Assembly: GCA_014238285.1 (NCBI GenBank)
Contig: JABABK010000018.1
Coordinates: 1-57,924, forward strand
Direction of reading: 5' to 3'
DNA length: 57,924 nt
Source: Hellea sp.
GTDB lineage: Bacteria > Pseudomonadota > Alphaproteobacteria > Caulobacterales > Maricaulaceae
Each line of letters begins with the position of its first letter. The stretch's first letter is position 1. This document shows, piece after piece, positions 7,713 to 17,661 of this stretch. The notes under the pieces were generated by a model. That model did no database searches. It saw nothing but the letters and a program-made list of their open reading frames with translations, and had not been told where the DNA came from. The position numbers were made by a program, and so were the translations under genes.

Positions 7713-9014
7713 ATGGAAAACAAAATCAAAAACACTGGAACTGCAAAAATTACCATTGGTAGCGAAAGCTATGATCTTCCTATTTTTGAAGGCAGCATGG
7801 GCGCACCGGGTATTGATGTTAGATCGCTATACAAGCAATCCGGTCACTTCACCTTTGATCCAGGCTATACATCGACCTGTTCCACCGAATCTCAAATTAC
7901 CTTTATTGATGGTGGCAAGGGTCAGCTGCTTTATCGCGGCTATCCGATTGAGCAACTTGCGGAACAATCAACCTTCCTTGAAGTCGCCTATCTACTTGTA
8001 AACGGCGAATTGCCTAAACGTGACGAATATCAGGTATTTTCTGACTCTATCACAAAGCACACCATGCTCCATGATCAAGTGGAAAGCTTTTTCCATGGTT
8101 ACCGACGTGACGCCCACCCAATGGCTATGGTATGCGGGACCGTCGGCGCCCTTTCAGGTTTTTACCATGATGATGCCCACACAACTGAAAATGAAGCCCG
8201 CGATATTGCTGTTCACCGCTTAATTGCGAAAATGCCGACGATTGCAGCGCGCGCTTATAAATACTCTATCGGGCAACCGACTGTCTATCCTCAGAACCAC
8301 CTCTCTTATTCAGAAAACTTTCTGAATATGTGTTTCTCTGTTCCCGCTGAAAAATATATTGTCAGCCCGACCATTGCCCGCGCCATGGATAAAATTTTTA
8401 TTTTGCATGCGGATCACGAGCAAAATGCGTCTACATCAACTGTCCGACTCGCCGGTTCATCGGGAGCTAATCCTTATGCTTGTATCGCGGCGGGTGTTGC
8501 TTGTCTTTGGGGACCTTCTCACGGCGGGGCTAATGAAGCCGCCCTTAATATGTTACGCGAGATTGGAACCGTAGACCGTATTCCAGAATATATCGCTCGC
8601 GCGAAAGACAAATCAGATCCGTTCCGTCTTATGGGTTTTGGTCACCGAGTTTACAAAAACTTTGATCCACGGTCGCGCGTCATGCAGAAAGTCGCTCACG
8701 AAGTTCTTGAAGAGCTTGATCTTAAAAACCCAATTCTAGACGTTGCTAAAGAACTAGAAAAAATCGCGCTCGAAGATGAGTATTTCATTTCGAAAAAACT
8801 TTATCCAAATGTCGATTTCTATTCCGGTATCGTTTTAAGCGCTCTAGGTTTCCCTACCTCAATGTTCACGGTCTTGTTTGCTATGGCACGGACTGTTGGT
8901 TGGATTTCCCAGTGGAATGAAATGCTCGAAGATCCTAGCCAACGCATCGGGCGCCCAAGACAGTTATATTCTGGTGAAATATCGCGGGATTATCTCGACG
9001 TTGATGCGCGTTAG
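7713..9014 (+). CDS. gltA: Citrate synthase (hexameric, type II)
   Basis: 433 aa; condenses acetyl-CoA and oxaloacetate at the entry of the TCA cycle. The catalytic residues His270 ([10 protein letters not shown]), His311 (GFGHRVYK) and Asp368 (VDFYSG) are all present and spaced as in the E. coli enzyme. The N-terminal beta domain found in NADH-sensitive Gram-negative forms ([16 protein letters not shown]) is present. GGAG precedes the ATG at a normal distance. Its stop is only 11 bp from the stop of the convergent lpxB, with no clear terminator hairpin between. Confidence 0.97.
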   Translation: MENKIKNTGTAKITIGSESYDLPIFEGSMGAPGIDVRSLYKQSGHFTFDPGYTSTCSTESQITFIDGGKGQLLYRGYPIEQLAEQSTFLEVAYLLVNGELPKRDEYQVFSDSITKHTMLHDQVESFFHGYRRDAHPMAMVCGTVGALSGFYHDDAHTTENEARDIAVHRLIAKMPTIAARAYKYSIGQPTVYPQNHLSYSENFLNMCFSVPAEKYIVSPTIARAMDKIFILHADHEQNASTSTVRLAGSSGANPYACIAAGVACLWGPSHGGANEAALNMLREIGTVDRIPEYIARAKDKSDPFRLMGFGHRVYKNFDPRSRVMQKVAHEVLEELDLKNPILDVAKELEKIALEDEYFISKKLYPNVDFYSGIVLSALGFPTSMFTVLFAMARTVGWISQWNEMLEDPSQRIGRPRQLYSGEISRDYLDVDAR

Positions 9015-9025
9015 TTCTTTACAGT

Positions 9026-10183
9026 CTAAAGCATTTTAAGAATAGCCGAGGCGGCGCGCTGAGAAGCAGGACCGCCTTTGCCTTTCATAATAGCCGCTTG
9101 TCTTTGTAAGGCCTTCGACATTTCCTGCCTATGAGCATCATCCAGGATATACGGCGTTATAGCTTCCGCTAAATTATCCGCAGTACAGTCTCCCTGAACG
9201 AATTCAGGCATCAGGGCTTCACTTGCAGATATATTGATCAAAGAAATGTAGCTTGGCTTAAACAAACGTCTGGCGACAAAGAAAGTCATTGGACTTAACT
9301 TATAAGCCACCACTGCTGGTACGCCCATAATAGCAAGCTGCGTTGTTACCGTTCCTGAGCATGCCAGCGCCATATCGGCCACTGTAAAGAGTTCATATTT
9401 TTCCGCCTCTGGCAATAATATTACGCCTTTTAATCGTTCATCATTCTGGGCTTTTGTTCTGACGAATTCCGAAACGCCGTCAGAAAGAGGACTGAATACC
9501 TTCAAATTAGCATATTCGGTCGTCAACTTAGCGAGAGCATCGGCAAAGGGGTCATAGAGCCGTTCTATTTCAGACGGTCGGCTTCCAAATAAAACGGCGC
9601 ATATCTTATGTTGATGGGTGAGGCCATTTTTTGATCGAAACTCGGTCGGCCCATCTGGTATAAAATTATCATCAAACATTGGATTGCCAACAAATGTCAC
9701 AGGCAATCCATGCTGCTCAAAATACGGCGCATCAAAACTATGTATGCTCAAAAGATGATCGACGGCCCCGGCTAATACTTTTGCCCGGCCTTCACGCATG
9801 GCCCAAACTTGAGGCGCAACATATTTCACGATTTGTCCTTGAAATCCGGTGCGCTTTAATCCCTGCGCAACTCTGATCATGAACCCCCAGCTATCAATCA
9901 ATATGACGATTTTGGGATTGATTTCTAAAATCATACTCACCGCTTCTTTGACTTTTTTCAGGATGATCGGATACGCTTTTATCGCTTCCGTAAATCCCAA
10001 AATAGCTAGCGGTGAAATATCAAAATCACTAACAACACCAGCGCTTTTCATAGCGGGTCCACCAATACCATGAAGGCTGGCCTTGGGATTAGCATCGCGC
10101 AATTCGGTAGCTAAGCCTGCCCCTAATTGATCGCCAGACGGTTCCGCCGCTACAAGAAAAATACTGTTAAGTGAGCTGCTCAT
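9026..10183 (-). CDS. lpxB: Lipid-A-disaccharide synthase
   Basis: 385-aa GT19 glycosyltransferase that joins UDP-2,3-diacylglucosamine and lipid X to give the lipid A disaccharide at the inner-membrane surface. The N-terminal AAEPSGDQLGA motif (residues 12-22) is diagnostic, and the C-terminal half contains the nucleotide-binding GSRPSEIERL stretch. It overlaps lpxI by the four bases ATGA, indicating translational coupling, and it is the last gene of the envelope cluster. Confidence 0.95.
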   Translation of the reverse strand: MSSSLNSIFLVAAEPSGDQLGAGLATELRDANPKASLHGIGGPAMKSAGVVSDFDISPLAILGFTEAIKAYPIILKKVKEAVSMILEINPKIVILIDSWGFMIRVAQGLKRTGFQGQIVKYVAPQVWAMREGRAKVLAGAVDHLLSIHSFDAPYFEQHGLPVTFVGNPMFDDNFIPDGPTEFRSKNGLTHQHKICAVLFGSRPSEIERLYDPFADALAKLTTEYANLKVFSPLSDGVSEFVRTKAQNDERLKGVILLPEAEKYELFTVADMALACSGTVTTQLAIMGVPAVVAYKLSPMTFFVARRLFKPSYISLINISASEALMPEFVQGDCTADNLAEAITPYILDDAHRQEMSKALQRQAAIMKGKGGPASQRAASAILKML

Positions 10184-11007
10184 GCCTCGGAAGGTGGTAA
10201 TCCGACCACAAACATTTTGGCTGCATCGGCCGCTGAGACGACGGCTTCTTTATCCAGAACAAAAGCATTTCCAGACTCAACGATTATACCCGCAAGCCCC
10301 GCTTCGGCTGCAAGTTTTATTGTTTCAGGTCCAATGGTTGGTAAATCAACGCGCTCTTCCTGACACGGCTTGAGCATTTTAGCTAACACACCGGCTCGAC
10401 TATCAGAGCTTCCCCTAATATCTAGAGGTAAGTCAGCGACGCGGCGCAACATGGCGTCCGTCCCTTCTTGCGCTTCCACAGCCAAAACTAATCCCCGGCA
10501 AATAATAGCCCCTTGCCCGATATCAAGCTCGCCGATTGCCATAGCTGTTTTCATAGCCTTTTCAGCATCATCGCGATGACCTTTCGTCAGGCTGTGCGCC
10601 CCTAGAGCCCCATCAGGCATAAGTAATGATGAACATAAGTCTTGGGGTGCAATAACCGCAAACCCATCATCCTCGAACGTCTGGACAACATATTTCAAGA
10701 GTGCATCATCACCATCTTTGGCAGCTTTAATTGCACCCGGTAATTTTGTAAGCGTTTTGAAGTCTGGCCTTAGCTTTTTAAAATCCGGCCGCGCTACGTT
10801 TCCAGCAAAACAAACATGGGTAACATTAGTTTTTTTGAAAGCTTTGGTGATTTTCCCAAATTCGCCTAGTGAAAAGTTTGCGCCTTCCACGTCCATATCT
10901 ATGACTTTGCCCAAATGCGCTACAAATATATCATATCCATCTTGCCGAGCCGCTGTAATAACAGCCTTTGGCAAATCACCATCTCCGGCAAGAAGGCCAA
11001 TCTTCAT
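10180..11007 (-). CDS. lpxI: UDP-2,3-diacylglucosamine diphosphatase LpxI
   Basis: 275 aa of the DUF1009/LpxI family, which hydrolyses UDP-2,3-diacylglucosamine to lipid X in most Alphaproteobacteria in place of LpxH. The N-terminal domain begins MKIGLLAGDGDLPKAV, and the C-terminal domain contains GAIICRGLVLAVEAQEGTDAML, typical of the family. Its position between lpxA and lpxB is the conserved one and supports the assignment. It is separated from lpxA by only 3 bp and overlaps lpxB. Confidence 0.93.
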   Translation of the reverse strand: MKIGLLAGDGDLPKAVITAARQDGYDIFVAHLGKVIDMDVEGANFSLGEFGKITKAFKKTNVTHVCFAGNVARPDFKKLRPDFKTLTKLPGAIKAAKDGDDALLKYVVQTFEDDGFAVIAPQDLCSSLLMPDGALGAHSLTKGHRDDAEKAMKTAMAIGELDIGQGAIICRGLVLAVEAQEGTDAMLRRVADLPLDIRGSSDSRAGVLAKMLKPCQEERVDLPTIGPETIKLAAEAGLAGIIVESGNAFVLDKEAVVSAADAAKMFVVGLPPSEA

Positions 11008-11010
11008 GGT

Positions 11011-11808
11011 CTATGTAGCCTTAAGCGGCATGCAGATATTGCGTTTGTCTTTACTTCGAATGAACTCCACAATTTCCATGACGATTGAATGATCATGATA
11101 GAGGCGAGCCGTATCGTTGAGACGCTCGGCAAACGTGCCTTCATGAGCGAACAAAAGACGATAAGCAGAACGTAAATCTTGAATAGTCTTTTTGTCAAAT
11201 CCACGACGTTTTAACCCGATTACATTTAGTCCTGCGAGATAAGCCGTATTCCCAACAACGGAACCATAAGGTATAATATCCGTTGTGACCGTCGCCATCC
11301 CGCCGATAAAGGCATGATCACCAATTCTAGTGAACTGATGGATGGCGCAGAGGCCGCCAAGGATAGCGTGATCGCCAATGGACACACAGCCTCCTATTTG
11401 GACGCCGTTAGAAACCACGACATTATTGCCCATTTGACCTTCATGGGCGAGATGAGAGCCTACCATCATATAACAATCATCACCGATGGTAGTATCTCTA
11501 CGTCCAGCATCAGATCCTGGATGAACGTTGACGAGTTCGCGAAACACATTGCGCTTACCGATAATCAGCCGAACATCGCCGCCTTTATGCTTGAAATCTT
11601 GAGGGGGATGGCCGAGCGAAACAAACGGGTAAAGCTCGCATCCCTCACCGACCTCTGTATTGCCATCAATATTGACCTGACTGACGAGTTTCACATTTTT
11701 ATGGAGCCTGACATTAGGTCCCACAACGCATAAAGGTCCAACAGATACACCTTCGTCCAATTCCGCTTTGGGATCGACAAATGAGCTGGGATGTACAAAA
11801 ATAGCCAT
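11011..11808 (-). CDS. lpxA: UDP-N-acetylglucosamine O-acyltransferase
   Basis: 265 aa; the first committed acylation of lipid A synthesis, moving a 3-hydroxyacyl chain from acyl-carrier protein to UDP-GlcNAc. Hexapeptide repeats over residues 1-190 form a left-handed beta helix, and the C-terminal quarter is helical. The general-base histidine is His122 in HLAHEG (His125 in E. coli). The segment NVHPGSDAGRRDTT (94-107) differs from the common NxNRGTxxGGG form. It lies 12 bp after fabZ in the cluster. Confidence 0.95.
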   Translation of the reverse strand: MAIFVHPSSFVDPKAELDEGVSVGPLCVVGPNVRLHKNVKLVSQVNIDGNTEVGEGCELYPFVSLGHPPQDFKHKGGDVRLIIGKRNVFRELVNVHPGSDAGRRDTTIGDDCYMMVGSHLAHEGQMGNNVVVSNGVQIGGCVSIGDHAILGGLCAIHQFTRIGDHAFIGGMATVTTDIIPYGSVVGNTAYLAGLNVIGLKRRGFDKKTIQDLRSAYRLLFAHEGTFAERLNDTARLYHDHSIVMEIVEFIRSKDKRNICMPLKAT

Positions 11809-11820
11809 GTTATCCTGATA

Positions 11821-12273
11821 TTACATATCGAATGACATATGGGCAGCTGAAAAATCAACTAACGCCACAAGCGTGCCATTCACTGTTACTCTTCCGGAGA
11901 ATTTATAGAAAGGTATTCGTTTACGAACAATTTCCAAATCTACAATCATTGTTTCACCGGGATACACAGGTTTTTTAAATTTTGCGCTATCAATGCCAGA
12001 AAAACCCATAAACAAACCCTCAGGCAGTCCATGGGAAAGTTTCACCAATAACGCGCCGGCTTGCGCGACGGTCTCTACGATTAGGACGCCCGGTTGAATA
12101 GGCATGCCAGGGAAATGACCTTTCAAATAGTCAGCGTCTTTTTTGATTTTAGAAACAATTTGAATAGTATTTTCAGTTAACGATAAAACTTCATCCACAA
12201 ATAACATTGGCGCCCTATGTGGGAGATACTCCATGATTTGGGCCTGTTGCATAGGCAAATTCACATCAGTCAT
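11821..12273 (-). CDS. fabZ: 3-hydroxyacyl-ACP dehydratase FabZ
   Basis: 150-aa hot-dog-fold dehydratase of type II fatty acid synthesis. The active-site residues are His53 in KGHFPGMP and Glu67 in VETVAQ. It competes with LpxA and LpxD for 3-hydroxyacyl-ACP, which explains its place between them. The start overlaps the end of lpxD by 8 bp. Length is normal. Confidence 0.96.
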   Translation of the reverse strand: MTDVNLPMQQAQIMEYLPHRAPMLFVDEVLSLTENTIQIVSKIKKDADYLKGHFPGMPIQPGVLIVETVAQAGALLVKLSHGLPEGLFMGFSGIDSAKFKKPVYPGETMIVDLEIVRKRIPFYKFSGRVTVNGTLVALVDFSAAHMSFDM

Positions 12274-13276
12274 GTTTTTTCTTCTGTATCAATTTGCGCG
12301 TCGCACTAATCATTCGCATATGGTCTCTGATCGGTTGCGCCGGAACTCCGCTCCAAATTTCGCCCGCGGGGACATTATGCATAACCCCTGCTGCTGCGGC
12401 CAACTGAGCGCCATCGCCGACGTTAATATGGTCAGCCAGCCCAACGGCGCCGCCCATGCGGACATTTTTTCCCACGATGCAGCTGCCTGAGATTCCAGAA
12501 TGCGCTGCTATCATCGTTCCTGTACCGATATGACAATTATGAGCAACTTGAACCAAGTTATCAATTTTTACATCATCTTCAATCACTGTATCACCCAAAA
12601 ACCCTCTATCGATACAACTATGAGTTCCTATGCGGACCCGGTCTCCTATGATGACACGACCAATATGCGGTAAGTTCACGATACCGGTTTCGTCACCGTC
12701 CATGCCAAAGCCTTCACCGCCAAGCTGCGCGCCAAACTTAATCAAGCTATGCTCACCTATTTCAGCGCATTCCACATTCACATGGCTCTCAAGAACTGAG
12801 TTTTTGCCGACCGTCACACCAGGTCCAATAACAGCATAAGGGCCAATGGTGACGCCGTCAGAGATTACAGCACCGGCTCCTACAATAGCTGTGCTGTGGA
12901 TTTTTGCCGAAGCCGCAATTTTTGGCGCAGCCCCGTCGACATCCAATGTTTTTTTATGAACCAAGCGAGAAACGACACGTGCAAAATGTGCTCGCGGGCT
13001 ATTTGAAATAATAGGAATTATATGCTGCTCTGCGAGCAGAGGTGCGAGTTTTTCGTTGGTAAAGCACGCCGTAGCTTTGGCGCCATCAATAGAAGTTTTA
13101 TGTTTCGCGCTAGAGAGAAAGCTTATAGCGCCCTTTTTTGCAATCGATAATTCAGATGGCCTGGAAATACTCTCATCTAAGAATTTTTCATTGAGGACTT
13201 CTCCGACATCCAAGTCGGATATGAGAGTCCCCAAAGAAAAAGGTCCAGCAAGGTCATAAAATCGGCTATCAATCAT
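12266..13276 (-). CDS. lpxD: UDP-3-O-acylglucosamine N-acyltransferase
   Basis: 336 aa; adds the N-linked 3-hydroxyacyl chain in lipid A synthesis. A mixed N-terminal uridine-binding domain (1-100) is followed by left-handed helix hexapeptide repeats (120-310) and a C-terminal helix. The catalytic base is His246 in VAHNCHIG. It lies downstream of skp and overlaps fabZ. Confidence 0.95.
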   Translation of the reverse strand: MIDSRFYDLAGPFSLGTLISDLDVGEVLNEKFLDESISRPSELSIAKKGAISFLSSAKHKTSIDGAKATACFTNEKLAPLLAEQHIIPIISNSPRAHFARVVSRLVHKKTLDVDGAAPKIAASAKIHSTAIVGAGAVISDGVTIGPYAVIGPGVTVGKNSVLESHVNVECAEIGEHSLIKFGAQLGGEGFGMDGDETGIVNLPHIGRVIIGDRVRIGTHSCIDRGFLGDTVIEDDVKIDNLVQVAHNCHIGTGTMIAAHSGISGSCIVGKNVRMGGAVGLADHINVGDGAQLAAAAGVMHNVPAGEIWSGVPAQPIRDHMRMISATRKLIQKKKHD

Positions 13277-13323
13277 AGGGCGTTCTTACGACAGGCCAGA
13301 CCTGAATAAAAGTAATCTATTTT

Positions 13324-13896
13324 TTATTTACGCGGAATACGCTCACGGGAAACAGAAACTGTTTTAAGCTGACTGTTCAGACGGCTCATGACAACATCAG
13401 TCACATCAGCAGGCTGACCATAAATAACCAGTGAGCGATCCAAAACCACATCAGCATTACGTTCAGTCACAACTTGCTGTAGGATGGCTTTCAGTTTCTC
13501 ATTGACCTTTTGGTAGGCTTTGGCTTCGGTAATTTGGAGTTCTTTTTGCTTGTATTTCGCTTCAAGTTGCTGCTTTTGAGATTTTTGCATCAGGCTTGAA
13601 AAACGGCTTTTAAGATCAGGACGAGTAGATAAATCAGTTTTTCCTAAGGCTTTCATTTCTGCTTCTAGGGTTGCTCCTTCAGATTTCAAAGGCGACGTTG
13701 ACGCGTCAAGCTCGCTTTTCATCGTTTTAGCGATGCTATCTAGTTGGCGTTCAATATGTTTGCCGACCTCGGATTGGCGCATCAATTTATTTTGATCAAC
13801 GACCAAAATTGTACTTTGAGCAAAAGCAGCCCCGCTAACCATTAGCGCCGCCACAAGCACAATGCTGGCACGGAATATTTTAGATGTGAATGTCAT
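13324..13896 (-). CDS. skp: OmpH/Skp-family periplasmic chaperone
   Basis: 190 aa with a signal peptide (about residues 1-26, ending GAAFAQ) and a long charged, helix-rich middle (40-150) that would form the tentacles of the Skp trimer, flanked by short strands such as ILVVDQNKLM. It holds unfolded outer-membrane proteins and passes them to BamA, whose gene ends 3 bp upstream. Sequence conservation in this family is low, so the call rests on architecture and context. Confidence 0.87.
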   Translation of the reverse strand: MTFTSKIFRASIVLVAALMVSGAAFAQSTILVVDQNKLMRQSEVGKHIERQLDSIAKTMKSELDASTSPLKSEGATLEAEMKALGKTDLSTRPDLKSRFSSLMQKSQKQQLEAKYKQKELQITEAKAYQKVNEKLKAILQQVVTERNADVVLDRSLVIYGQPADVTDVVMSRLNSQLKTVSVSRERIPRK

Positions 13897-13899
13897 GGA

Positions 13900-16410
13900 T
13901 TAGAACCTTGTACGTGTTGTAAATTGGAACGACTTGCGTTCGTCATAATCATATTGCTGAATAGGCTTCGTAAAATCAAAGCGGATAGGGCCAAACGGTG
14001 ATTCCCAGAAAATACTGGCGCCAACGACCGACCTGATAGATAAATCATCCACAATAAATTGTCCTAGCTCTTCATTATCAATTGAAGCAACAGTATCGCC
14101 TAAAAACTCTTCATCAAGAAGACCGACCGTACCTGCTTCAGCAAACAAACTACCCAAAAGGCCACCAACTCCAAGCGGAAAACTCACCTCAGCTGCAGCT
14201 ATGCCGTAAGCGTTACCACCAAGTGAACGGCCTCGGATAATTTTACTCCCAACTCGCTGAATACCATCACCACCAGCTGCAAGAGACGCCGTATTAGCCG
14301 ATTCGAGTTGAGCAAGTGTACTATAAAATGCTCCATCAGAGCCCACGGCGCTCCGCTGGACAATCCTTGGGCCAATACCGGCATTGTCGAATCCACGGAA
14401 ATCATAATTACCTTTGAAAAAACGATCATTAATCTGAATTGGTTCGCCGCCCCAACCCGTAACATATCCACCAGAAACGCGTAAGCTTGCGATGACATCT
14501 TTACGAATACCCCGATAGGCATTCGCCGTCATATCAGTTTTAAGGTATTGGACATCTCCGCCAACGCCAGCAAAGTCTTGCGAGAATCGCATGTCAAAAC
14601 CGCGTGTGGGTGTTATGGGGTCATTCCTTCGATCCCAGCCAAATGTATAGCCAACGGCAGATGAAAGCCTGTCACCATAGGGCTGCCCTGTAACGGGGTC
14701 ACACAAACTGCTGGTTGTGAAATCTGTAGTATTACAAGTCCCAAACGGCACTTCCACACTTTCTTTTCTCAACGCGTAACGCGTCGACATGCTGGTATTT
14801 TCTGTCACAGGGAAAGCGAATGTTAACTGGCCACCCGTTCTACTTTGACGAAAACCCGCTTCACTTAAGAAATCCAGTGTAACATCAAAAAGTTCGACAC
14901 CTGCCGCCAAATTACGACCCAAAAAACGCGGTTCTGTGAATCGAAGATCTATTTCGCGGCGATTAGCACTGGTCCTGATGACAAATTTCAATAATTGCCC
15001 CCGACCGCGAAGGTTTCTTTGCGTGATTGAAAAGTCGACTAAAAAAGCATCAGCAGATGAGAAACCAGCACTAAAAGCAAGCTCTCCCGTTGGCTGTTCT
15101 TTGAGGCTAACTTTAACAATAGCACGATCTGGTGCACTACCTTGGGTTTCTTCGATCTCGACTTCTTCAAAGAAGCGTAATGACCGAATTTTATTTCTAG
15201 AACGATCAAGGAGGACGCGATTAAAAGCATCTCCTTCTGCAAGCTCTAATTCTCGCCGAATAACATAATCAAGTGTTGTCGTATTGCCGACAATATCAAT
15301 CCGCTCAATATAAACACGGGGACCTTCAACCAAATTGAATACCAAATCGACGGTCTTTGTGTCTCTATTACGCTTAATCTCTGGCTGGATGTCAACAAAA
15401 GCGTAACCAGCCGTACCAGCGGCGAAGGTCAAGCCCTCGATAGCAGACTCAACTTCACTAGCCTTGTAAATATCGCCCTGTTTAATACGAACAATGCGTT
15501 TAAGGAAATCTTTATCGAGCTCTTCAAGTTCTGTCTCAACATCGACATCACCCCAGCGATATTCTTCACCTTCATCCAGTGTGAAAGTAATATAAAAATC
15601 TTCCTGATCCGGTGTAAGCTCTGCAACGGCAGAAACTACACGAAAATCGGCGAAACCACGATCCGTATAAAACTTGCGGAGTTGCTCACGGTCATATTCA
15701 AGGCGGCCAGGATCATAATTATCATTTGAAGAAAAGAACTTCCACCATGTTGACTGCGCCGTGACGATTTCACCGCGCAAACGTTTGTCAGAGAATTCAT
15801 TGTTTCCAATAAAATTGATTCGCTTGACGCCCGTAACGGGGCCCTCGGTAATTTCAAAAATCAAGTCAACACGGTTCTGAGGCTGTTGAACCACCTTTGG
15901 CTCGACACTCGCGGCAAAACGGCCTGATTGACGGTACAATTCAATAATGCGCTGCACATCACCTTGGACACTTGAGCGCGTAAAAATGGCCCGAGGCTCG
16001 GCTTCCACCTCGTCGGTTATTTTATCTGTCTTAAGTGATTTATTGCCCTCAAAGATCACACGGTTGATGATTGGGTTTTCAACAACCCGGATCAGAACAT
16101 TGCCATCACCGGGCTCAATTAAAACATCTGCAAACAATCCCGTCGCATAAAGCGTCTTGACCGACATATCGATGCGGTCTTCGCTGTAAGGATCTCCTGG
16201 CGCAAACAAAAGGTATGACGCCACAGTATTAGCCTCAACACGTTGATTGCCCTGTACCTGAATAGTTTTGATGATGGTAGGCGCCTGCGAAACCGGTGCT
16301 GGAGCTTCGTCTTGAGCCACAGCTGGCACACTCGTACAAATTGCTGCAAACCCTATAAACAGAGCAACCACAAAGCTTTTCATTTTGCGAATAGTCACAT
16401 TAATTCCCAT
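13900..16410 (-). CDS. bamA: Outer-membrane protein assembly factor BamA
   Basis: About 836 aa from the ATG at 16410; the frame stays open to a TTG at 16425, but AAGGA sits just before the ATG. It contains a signal peptide ending near VPAVAQ, five POTRA repeats over about residues 45-420, and a 16-strand beta barrel ending in Phe (FQFTTRTRF), the usual C-terminal signature. It inserts outer-membrane barrels and is essential in Gram-negative bacteria. It follows rseP, whose TGA lies 12 bp upstream of the chosen start, and precedes skp. Confidence 0.96.
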   Translation of the reverse strand: MGINVTIRKMKSFVVALFIGFAAICTSVPAVAQDEAPAPVSQAPTIIKTIQVQGNQRVEANTVASYLLFAPGDPYSEDRIDMSVKTLYATGLFADVLIEPGDGNVLIRVVENPIINRVIFEGNKSLKTDKITDEVEAEPRAIFTRSSVQGDVQRIIELYRQSGRFAASVEPKVVQQPQNRVDLIFEITEGPVTGVKRINFIGNNEFSDKRLRGEIVTAQSTWWKFFSSNDNYDPGRLEYDREQLRKFYTDRGFADFRVVSAVAELTPDQEDFYITFTLDEGEEYRWGDVDVETELEELDKDFLKRIVRIKQGDIYKASEVESAIEGLTFAAGTAGYAFVDIQPEIKRNRDTKTVDLVFNLVEGPRVYIERIDIVGNTTTLDYVIRRELELAEGDAFNRVLLDRSRNKIRSLRFFEEVEIEETQGSAPDRAIVKVSLKEQPTGELAFSAGFSSADAFLVDFSITQRNLRGRGQLLKFVIRTSANRREIDLRFTEPRFLGRNLAAGVELFDVTLDFLSEAGFRQSRTGGQLTFAFPVTENTSMSTRYALRKESVEVPFGTCNTTDFTTSSLCDPVTGQPYGDRLSSAVGYTFGWDRRNDPITPTRGFDMRFSQDFAGVGGDVQYLKTDMTANAYRGIRKDVIASLRVSGGYVTGWGGEPIQINDRFFKGNYDFRGFDNAGIGPRIVQRSAVGSDGAFYSTLAQLESANTASLAAGGDGIQRVGSKIIRGRSLGGNAYGIAAAEVSFPLGVGGLLGSLFAEAGTVGLLDEEFLGDTVASIDNEELGQFIVDDLSIRSVVGASIFWESPFGPIRFDFTKPIQQYDYDERKSFQFTTRTRF

Positions 16411-16421
16411 AGTTCCTTGAT

Positions 16422-17618
16422 TCAAGATGTCATACTGCGGACATAGCCAAAGTCATTGATTGTCAAATAGATAAGCAATGTCAGTATAAGGGCAAATCCA
16501 ATCCTAAATCCGTACTCCTGTTTTCGTTCGCTTAACGGACGTCCCGCGATTGCTTCATACCCATAGTACAGCAAATGTCCACCATCCAAAGCTGGAATCG
16601 GCATTAAATTTGCGACACCTAGTCCAATGGAAATTGCCGCTGCAAGGCTAAACAAACTCGCATAAAGTGCAATAAGCTTTTGTTTCCACCCTACGTCAGC
16701 GCCAACAATATCGACAGCTGTTTTACCGGTAATTGTCGCTATTCGTACAGGCCCCCCAAATGCGCGACCATTTTCTTTGCCCTTAAATATCCGCCCAATA
16801 TAGGTTGCCGTCGTAGAAATCGTACCCGTAAACCGCTCAGTTCCCTTTTTGACCGCAGCTATGGGTCCGTATTTTACGCTTCGAACATTCTCTTCACCAC
16901 CGATCGTTACGCCTAATGTTCCCACATCCATATTTCCACCAATAAAGTCTTTTCGGGATTGCCTAGTGGGCGTGACGACTAGCGAAATAACTTTGCCGGC
17001 TCTTTTGAGTGTCGCATTCATTTCCACGCCGCTCCGAACAACAACATATGGGATTAATTGCTCCGACTTAGATACATTTGCACCATTGAGTGTCAGAATA
17101 TGATCTCCGATCTCTATCCCAGCAGCTTCAGCAGCTAGTCCTGGCGCAACGCTGATAACGACAGAATCCGTTTCATACTCCGATACGGTCATCGCAAGGA
17201 TTGAAAAAATAACAATCGCGAGTAAAAAATTGGCGATCGGCCCAGCAAAAACGACCAAAGCCCTCTGCCAAAGAGGTTTAAAGTGAAAACAATCTTGCAA
17301 AAGATCTGCGTTCCCATCTTCAGTTAGGCCAGTTTTTATTTCTTCTAATCTTTCAGCATCCGGATTACTGGCCGCTCCGGCATCCCCTAAAAATTTCACA
17401 TAACCGCCTAGCGGTATCCGGCTCACAACCCATTCTGTCCCCGACTTGGCCTTCCACTTTGCAATCGGCTTCCCAAAACCAATAGAAAACCGCTCCACAG
17501 CAACGCCGAAAAATCTCGCAACAGAATAGTGGCCTAACTCATGAAAGAACACGAGAAAGGACAAAATTACAATAAAGCTGGTAATGAACACCAGAGCTGT
17601 AAACAATAATGACAGCAT
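16422..17618 (-). CDS. rseP: Site-2 intramembrane metalloprotease RseP
   Basis: 398 aa. The HExxH zinc motif is His26-Glu27-x-x-His30 (FHELGHY) in the first TM helix. A PDZ domain lies around residues 130-240 (AAEAAGIEIGDHILTLNG), and the second zinc ligand region LMPIPALDGGH is near the C-terminus with the last TM helices. Family members cleave anti-sigma factors inside the membrane in envelope-stress responses; the substrate here is unknown. It is encoded between dxr and bamA as in most proteobacteria. Confidence 0.95.
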   Translation of the reverse strand: MLSLLFTALVFITSFIVILSFLVFFHELGHYSVARFFGVAVERFSIGFGKPIAKWKAKSGTEWVVSRIPLGGYVKFLGDAGAASNPDAERLEEIKTGLTEDGNADLLQDCFHFKPLWQRALVVFAGPIANFLLAIVIFSILAMTVSEYETDSVVISVAPGLAAEAAGIEIGDHILTLNGANVSKSEQLIPYVVVRSGVEMNATLKRAGKVISLVVTPTRQSRKDFIGGNMDVGTLGVTIGGEENVRSVKYGPIAAVKKGTERFTGTISTTATYIGRIFKGKENGRAFGGPVRIATITGKTAVDIVGADVGWKQKLIALYASLFSLAAAISIGLGVANLMPIPALDGGHLLYYGYEAIAGRPLSERKQEYGFRIGFALILTLLIYLTINDFGYVRSMTS

Positions 17619-17661
17619 AAAATCCCTATAATCAGAATAGTCTTTTGGAGTATTTTTTCGC